In this document: piece by piece, positions 27,201 to 36,200 of the stretch
Layout of the letters: each line of letters begins with the position of its first letter
Position numbering within the stretch: position 1 is the stretch's first letter
Origin: Norana najaformis
Taxonomy: Eukaryota > Annelida > Clitellata > Crassiclitellata > Hormogastridae
Direction: 5' to 3'
NCBI GenBank assembly: GCA_964023275.1
Contig: OZ029921.1
Coordinates: forward strand, 13,335,806-13,399,805
DNA length: 64,000 nucleotides
Notes under the pieces: model-generated
Seen by the model: the letters and a program-made list of their open reading frames with translations, nothing else
The model's database searches: none
What the model was told of the DNA's origin: nothing
Translations under genes and position numbers: made by a program

Positions 27201-30200
27201 ATCGATTGGTGATTTGGGCATTATGATAATGGCACTACAGAAGTCATTAGATTAGCTTAGATCCATAACTAGATTAAAAAGTCGATCATTGTTGACCTGT
27301 GTGAAGAACTATCCAAGGCCACACCTTGAAGTCACTCAGCACTAAAAGCTGAGCCAGATAAAAGTCATATGGGGTAACCAGTTTTTCACTGCCATTTGAA
27401 TACTCCATCCACACAGGCCAGCCAAAGGTCCAAATACATCAGCTCTAGTCCTAATCCAACTGCTCAAGTGTAAGCCAACTTGTCAAAATTGAACAAACAT
27501 TTACAACAATCAAGCATTTTTAATGTTAAATATAGTGAACACAAATGAAAACTTACTAATGAGACACTGATGGTTTCTGGATCAACTGAAACTGTCACAA
27601 TTTGGCTATCATTAACATCCACATCTAGTTGTTCTTCTATGAAAACAGCACAATGCAGATAAGACCCAACAGAAAGCTTTTTCTGACCTAAAGCAAAAGC
27701 AAACAAAACCCTTATTAGGAAAAAGTTCAGCGTGTATAAAGAAGTGTTTATCAACCAATTCATTTAACATTTTTACAACATCAAGCTTTAAATCTCATGG
27801 ACATATAAAACACCAACAACAAAGTAACAATTATTTAATCAATCTCCCTGTTGATACTGTAAATTTATGTAAGGGGTCACTCCATGTCAAATCAACCAGA
27901 AGACCCCAACTTGCAATTTGCACCACAATTAGTCCTTGTTATGGTGAATTCAAGTACCAAATTTCAACTGTGTCATTTACTATCAACACTGACATTTTGC
28001 TGTCACAAAATACCCTAAAACGGGCTAGCGTGGGCTACAAAATGTATCACCAAGCTAGATCTACTGAACTTTTTCAACAACTCTCTTTCTCATAGATCAG
28101 TATTCATATGGCATAGTCTCATGCTATTACAAACATATTTGTATATCATCACCATCTTGGCTGGCAGCACACCAAACAACTGCGATAATTAACTTTTGAG
28201 CAATGTCTGCCTTTCCATATCTTCGAAAGGGTGGGGAATACCCTGATGATAATTGTATTTTTATACTCAGCACAAGAAATTGATTAGAAGCTGCAAATTT
28301 CAGGTTTCTATCTTTATTACTTCCGGATTTATAGCAAGTCAAAGTTCATCAATCATTCAATTATTCGTGAAGTCACGAAACGACAAGAAAGTTTGAAATT
28401 CTGTAATTCCAACATTTTTTGAGATAATCAATTAAAATCTTCAGAAATTCCTTGTTTCTGTTAGTAGAACATGTGTGCCAAATTTCATCAAATTCCAAGA
28501 TGGTGTGGTGTACAATCGCCTTAACTTATTATTGGTTGATTTGACATGGAATGACCCTAAGGCCAATAGTTCAGTAAAAGATTCAATAGTTCTTTGGCTG
28601 CTTTCTGATTAAGACTGGCTCCATCAAGAGGTACAAGTGTAAAGACATGTGATGAAGATCACCCCTTTATGGCTGGTATTCACAAAGTGCATGTGTGGTA
28701 GAAGTCCTGAATAATTAGGAATAATAATAAAACACGATAGTGACAAAATATTGAAAATAACACAAAACAACAACAGAAACAGTCATATTATTGTCATAGT
28801 TGGTGAAATAATTGCATGATATACATACCAGAACCAATTTTCTTCAGGTATTTTGCAGCATCAGCCTTGTTGAGAAAGGCCCTGACTTTCAAACCCAGAT
28901 CAATTAAATACCCATGGTCTTCACAGCTTGAAATGCATCCAGTCAAAACCTACATAAAACAACTAAGTTTTTACAAGCTACAGACTCATGCATACGAATT
29001 GGCAATGAATGGTAATGAATTAGCAAACTGTTAGATTCCCATTTCCACCTAACAAGTACTTTTGGTATAACTGTACAAACAGCTAGAAAACACTTTTGAC
29101 CACTTTTTCAACAGCTATTCGCTTGCTTCCTATAAAATGCATTAGATTAAAATGTATGTATGCTCTATGTATGTATGCATGTACAGGTATGTATGTACGT
29201 ATGTATGTATGTGTGCATGCATGTAGTACATATGTATTTTGCATTTGGCTAAGGCACAAAGACAGCCAGAGCAATCAAATGACAAGATATCTTTTTCAAC
29301 ATCCAAACTCCAATGGCACCATTTGCCACCCAATAAAGACTGCAAGGCTGAGTGGGCACCAGATGGCAGGGTATTCCATGGATAGTCACCTATCCAAGTA
29401 CTAAACCAGCTTGATTTGTCTTTAACTTCACTGCATCTGCCCGTGTCATATCAAAAAATAACAAGCAACAACCCCTTGCACATATATTAAATATTATCAT
29501 GATGAACTTTTGACATGAATATCACCAGCTGAGGGCAGGTGCAGTCAAACAGACCACACATGATAAAATATAAAACTAAAACTGTAAAAAATAGAACAAG
29601 AAGAAATATAAAACATCATCAAAAAAGGAAGATTAAAGGGCGGCACAATACACATGCATAAAGACAGGAAATCCAACCAATAGGATCCCCAAAGCAAGAT
29701 AAAAAAATGAAGAACAAGAAAAAGCTGACTTGAGACCATCAGAGATGATCTGCGATGTTTGGGTTTTATGATTTCACAGCACTAACCAACAGAACTGCCA
29801 GCGAAAAGAAATGATTGGAGATTTTGTGTTGCCTGCTTTGTAAACCTGCACACTGCACAGGAAAAACTCAGGTAAAGATTAATTCTCCAGATATTTGTAC
29901 GTACCATTCCATTTTTTAATGCAAATATGCTGCTGTTAACTTCTTTTGGATTAAGAGTTAACTTTATTGTTTTCTTTTTATCCTTAACAAAAACTTCTTT
30001 CACTTTACAGCGAACCACACTTCCAACAGGGAAAATTTCGTGAACACTCAGTAGGTTCTGAAACAGAAAGTTAACCACAATTAAACACAGAAAAAACTTT
30101 GAGAACATAAAACTTGAGTGTATTGTATTAGATAACTTATATAGTGCTTCTTACAGAACAAAATACTCAGAGGCGCTTCCAGCATGAGAACCCTGGGAAT

Positions 30201-33200
30201 AAAAGAAAGTCTTTAAACAACAAGCTGACTGATCTATCACCAACAGTGACCCTTGCACGAAATGAAAGTCCTTTCCACAGAGATGGGCCAACAACAGCAA
30301 AAGCCCTCTGCTGCACAAGCGAGGACTTAACACAAGGTACAAATAGATCCAGACAACCTAGAGAACGCAGAGGACGGGATGAAGTACTGGAGTGTGGAGG
30401 CCGAATAAGATCACATAGATATTTTGAGGCCTGGCTGATGAGAGCTCTAATAACCAGAGACAATGGTTTAAACTGAATACAAGATAGAATAGGGAACCAA
30501 TGAAGTTGCTGAATGATGTAATCTGAGATATGAGAGAATGGGGAAGACGTCCTATCAACCTGGACACAGAATTTAGTACTGATCTGAAGCGAGGACAACC
30601 GATACTTAGGCAAACCAGCAAGCACAGAGTTGCAGTAATCAATGCGACCACATAACATGGCATGAATCATAGTAGTAAAGACAGAGGAAGAAACAGAATG
30701 ACAAACAACTCTTAAAGTGTCTTAATTGGTAGTAACAAGACCGAGTCAAGCTAGAGACATGGTTTGCGAAGGTAAAGTTACAGTCAAGTATAATGCCCAG
30801 ATTACGAACACTAAACGAAAATATAAGAGGGGAAAACTTCAGAAAAGCAAGAGTAGTCAGGATGAGCAAGACTGTGTTTAGAACCAAACCAGATCAACAG
30901 AGTCTTAGCAGGATTAAGGTGAAGACGATTGCAGGACATCCAATGTTGAATATCATGAGTTAGGGTATCAATCTTACCAACAAGAGCAAGCTGCGCAGAC
31001 GGAGGTCCCTGAACAAAAGCCAACATTGTCTGCATACAAATGACTAACAGCCAAGTGTTTAACAAAGACGGAAGGGATATGAGTGGTATACAAAATGTAT
31101 AAAAGAGGCCCAAAGACCGAGCCCTGGGAAGCGATGGTTTCTCAAGGTGAATATTGGAGTCACTGAGGATGAAAAGTTGACTATTTCTAGTGGCAATGCT
31201 TTCAAGAACAGAGGCAAGCTCTTCAAAAAATGTACTGGTAAGAGCTGAAGAGCCAGGTCTGTAGACGGGTAAAACAGTAAAAGAACCATGTGTAGTGGCA
31301 ATGCTAAGGCATAGAGCCTCAAAGGTAGTTAATTCCATGTCAAGCTGTATTAAAGAGATATGCAGAGTCGAACAAAAATAAACAACAATTCCACCACCAA
31401 GGGTTGACTGTCTTCCAAGACCAGAGGCCATGGCTGGTCAAAGAGAACTTTCCAGCCCAGAGAAGTGCAACATCATCAGAGCCAATAGGCCAACTCTCGG
31501 TAATCACCCATAGGTCCAAATGAGACTCCTGTATAGTCTGTGAGACATAGGCGAATTTGTCTGAAAGTGAGCGCACATTCCGCGAAGCAAACCGTAGACC
31601 AGGTGATCCATTGTGAGCACAACTATGGCTTTGTAGTATCTTGTTGTTACCATAAGCAACAGGTTTCTTTAGTGGAGCAGACATAGGAGTTTCAGAGTCC
31701 CTCACCTTATCTTTGAAGGAGGTAGAAAAGCAATTTACAGCCTGGCACCAGATGTGAAGTTTGACTAGTCTCTTTCTTAGTGTACGAGTTGGATGAAGGT
31801 TACATGATCTTGTACTGATAAGTTGATGAGACATGTAACTGATATGTTCCATAGTGATCACTGATCCATTTTAGGTTGTTATACAGCAAATTATTACAAT
31901 GGATGAGTGGCTATAATAAGTGTATGTATGCTACTAACCAATTATACACAGAATTTACACAAAATGGAAGGAATCATTCATTTTGTCGATTCATTATATT
32001 TTCAGATGCATCTAATCTGGGCTGCTGACTTTTTGAGAAAAAAAAATAATCCTTACATTATTTTGCACAGAAATGATTACTAACACAGTTCAGATGTGTC
32101 TGTCTATTTGTCTGCTTGTGAATAATGCTAGATCATTATTTAGTCAGTAGGTGTGACAAATCCAGATGTATGAAGCAAGATGTCGTATGGTTCATAAAAG
32201 CAATATCATGCATCAAAATAATCACCTATGGTCTACAGCCTGTAATCAATAAGTGGGATTTCCATTTTCAAGTGTACAAAGTCCACAAAAAATTAGACTT
32301 TTTAAATTCTACTGGCTCATATATTTTACCAAACAAATTATTAAACAGAAGAAACTTGCTAAAGTCGACCAATTCAAGATGGTGGTCAGGACTCCGTGAT
32401 ATGGGTCCAAATCAAATACCGTCCAAAAATGCACAAAATCCAAGGCAGACTGAGAAATAACTCTGGAACACAGACTCATACTTTACAAAACTATTTAAGT
32501 TGCACCTGGAGGAAAAACTGAAGCCTTTGCATTCAATATAGTGTAAATCTAAAGTGCACCCTCAAACAATCTCTCAAAAACTTTGAATTCTTTTAAATCA
32601 CAAACCTTGTCTTCGGCCAGATCAGACTCATTTCCATCAGCGAGTGTTTCCAGAAGAGAAGTGTATGCATCGCAAAAGTCTGTTATTCCAGCTGTTCCCA
32701 TGAGACCATTTGGCAATGAAACTACCAGTTCAAGCTCACGAACTTTACAAACACAGCCAAGCACAAGCATGCCTGGAGCAACAATCTAAAATATTTTATT
32801 ATCGTGGTTATTAATTAAGACAAGAAAAATCAGGGCCAAGACTTGTCTCCACTCAAGTCAATCAGAAAAATACAAAACAGCTGCAAAACATTACAACTGC
32901 TGATGATAACCCAGAAGTGTTTATTAGGAATTCATCGCTTTTCAATCACTACAAGGCACAGCAAAATCATCAGTAAAATCAGTTGTCTTACAATTTCTCT
33001 TTTTCCTCAAGCATTACTCCCAATTTTACAAGTAATGAACTAACACAATGATGCATATATATATATATATGCATATGTATGCATATATATATATTTGTAT
33101 ATATGTGTGTGTAAGGTTGCCAACTCTCCCATTTTCATTGGTAGTCTCCCGGAAACAGCTTTCACCTCCTGTTTCCCAGGTAACATAACCCAGGGGAAAG

Positions 33201-36200
33201 AAATCTCCTATTTTCTGTGTTTCCTGTTTTTAACAACTGAAATTGAAAAGGTGAAACCTATTAGAACTTTACAGGAAGTTAGTGTTTAGTATAGTCCCAT
33301 TCACCTCAAGGGAGGGAGTCGAGAGGCGACTTTGATATTATAGAAGAGTGTCAGGGTAATGGCCCATTTTGTACCCTGTCGAAACGAAATTATGGCTAGG
33401 AGTCTGGGGAGCACTGTGCTCCCCGAACCCTACTTGTATTTCAAGGGTTTGGCTAGGATAGCAATGAGAGAAGTGTCTCCCAGATTTGCATTATCCAGAG
33501 TTGGCAACCCTATATATAAGAATCAGTAGACAGGTTCACTGAATTAAGCAGAAATGTTGTCACTTATATAGCCCTCCCATTTACAAAATATTACATATAT
33601 ACATAACAGCAGCATAGCAAAGGTGAAGGGCAGGCAGTCATTATCTTTTAATGGGCTTTGCCGATCTACCTAATATTAAATGTTTTAAAACCTTTTTCTT
33701 GTTGGCACTTTGTACATAGTAAGGCTGCAAAACATGCTTGTGTGTGTGTTCTCAATGGCTTCTACAATTAAAAAAATTGGAAGCTCTGTCACTGACCCTA
33801 AGATCATGTAATATGTTTCACAATAGCTCCTGTGAAGTTCTTTAGTTGCTACAAAATGTCTATGTTTACATATGCATAGGAAACACATTAAATTGTAACT
33901 GTAATCACAAATTTATATAGCACCTCTTCAACAGAGACACATAAGAGGTGCTCCCAAGTCTCCTGGCCGGATAGAACAAAACCACAATCAAACAATGGTT
34001 TTCATGTGTTTACAGAAAAGAGGCATAGAAAGACCAAGGAGTTCATGTCATAGGGTCTTAGGCAACCTATTACAGAAAGCTGGACCAACCATAGCAAAGC
34101 TCCTATGCTGCACTGGGGAAGTTCGAGCTGGGGGAAACAACCAGGTCACAACCTGTGCGGCAGAGCGAAGGGATCTATGGCCAGGAATGGATGAAGTTAA
34201 GAACACAACTCCTTGAGATAAGATGAAGCACAGTCTGCAAGACAATTACACATAAGCATTAAGATCTTAAATTCAATGCATTTCTGCACTGGCAGCCAGT
34301 GCAAGTGCTCCCAAATGAAGTTCGATTTAAGACCAAACCTAGGTATGCCTTTAACCAGCTGTGCCTTTATTAGCGGAATGAGTAAATTTGTATCAGTAAG
34401 AAACAAAAAGAAACCTCAGCAAATGCTTTTTCTTCTTCATTTGGCTGCCTTGAAGTCCTCGCTTTCTTAGATCTAGACGCCTGCTGATAAGAAAACACTT
34501 TCACTATAAGACAAGTCAAATTTAAGCATTCATGATCAAACGACACTAACATTATCAAACAAAAAGTTCCGTTGATACGATCACAATCCTTTGCTTGGAT
34601 TACGAATTTCTCATAGTTCGATAATACTATCGTCGCTTCCAAAAACGGGTAAACCCAGTTTCTTTTGAAGTTCCTATACAACACTTTCCTATAGGACACT
34701 TTTTACATGAATGATGATTAAAGTTAAGGATTGCTTGACCTCAAACACGCACGCATGCAAACAAGCACGAATAAACAAACGGAGGTTTTTGACGGTGTTT
34801 CTTCGTGTCTATACCAACATACACCAACGAACGTATCCCCTGACTGAACTCAGGAAACCTCCTGTTATACTGTAAAAGTCGTTTGGTTCTCCAATGGTGG
34901 TCAACAATCATCACTGATCTGCCCATGACCATTGCCAACTGTCCATTACAATTGTCATCTGCTCAGTGACATCAGCCAATATTCAATTTTCAAATCTGCT
35001 CTGTCATATCAGATTAGTCCTTCGTGAAATCCACCGTGCTGACGTGGCATAGTCGCATAGGATTTATTAAACCCACGTTCCTACTTACGTTGGCCATGTT
35101 CTAAAATGCTTAAAGCAAACACTGTGCTGTTAATTAAATAATAAAGCAACTGCCATCATCTTCATATTACATAAAAATCAACCACTACAGGGGCACGCCC
35201 AGGACTGCCTTTCCCCACTTGGCCCCACTCTCAAAACCATATTAATATCCTTGCACTCCTCTGTGGTACAAATCCTCAAAGTCAGATCTTTGAAGTGAAG
35301 CATGACCAACCAACTGTCTAACACTATATTCTTGCTGGTTAACCCTTTAAAAGTCAAAAAATTGAAACCCTGCAAAAATACTTGTACAGTTTGGTTTCTT
35401 GTTTCAAGAACCAATAAATAGTTGAGGACAATATATTGGAATTCCCATTTTGCTAAAAATGCATCACCTCTCAGAAAGGGGTAATTTTTACATTCTGTAG
35501 TAACTTTTTTCTAAGATACCTTATCAACCGTCAGTGCAAAAGTAGTAGAAATAAGTGCTGAATCTAATAGAGAATTTTAGCAATACGTTTAACCCATTCC
35601 CGCCGGATCGGGTCGCTAGCGACCTGATATGGGAGGCGTTGAAACAGGCTAGAAAATAATTATAACTCAATTATGTCATACCTAAAAATAGCATTAGTGT
35701 TGTTGCTGGTAAATTTCCGGACATATTGGGTTGCGATTTGTTGAGAAATAATTAGATTTACTGTGAGAAAAAAGAGTTTAAAGTGATGGGAAAAGGCATT
35801 CCGATATCGGAAGTTTTTGAGGCATGTTCAGGATGACACGGATGACGAGTTTACCTCTTCGGAATATAAATTCGTAGGCGATTTGAAGCTCGGCAGTGAC
35901 TAGTTTGTTTGGAATCGGCCCTGCATGCGAAACCAGTCCGAAAACGAAACCGTGCCTGTTGCACTCAGCAGCATTGCTGACTGATGATGAGGTTGGACAG
36001 GTAAGCGATACAATGTTGTTTTATTTTGTTTTTATTTTGTGTAAAATTCTTGATGACTGTGATGTGAAATTTTGTTATTATGTTGATTGAAAGCCTAGTG
36101 ATATTTATTGATGCTCAATACTAGGAAAACTACAAAAACAACATAATGAAAATAATTTGATGGCAAAAGTGGGCGTGCCTGTTGATCAGCTGACTGACGA

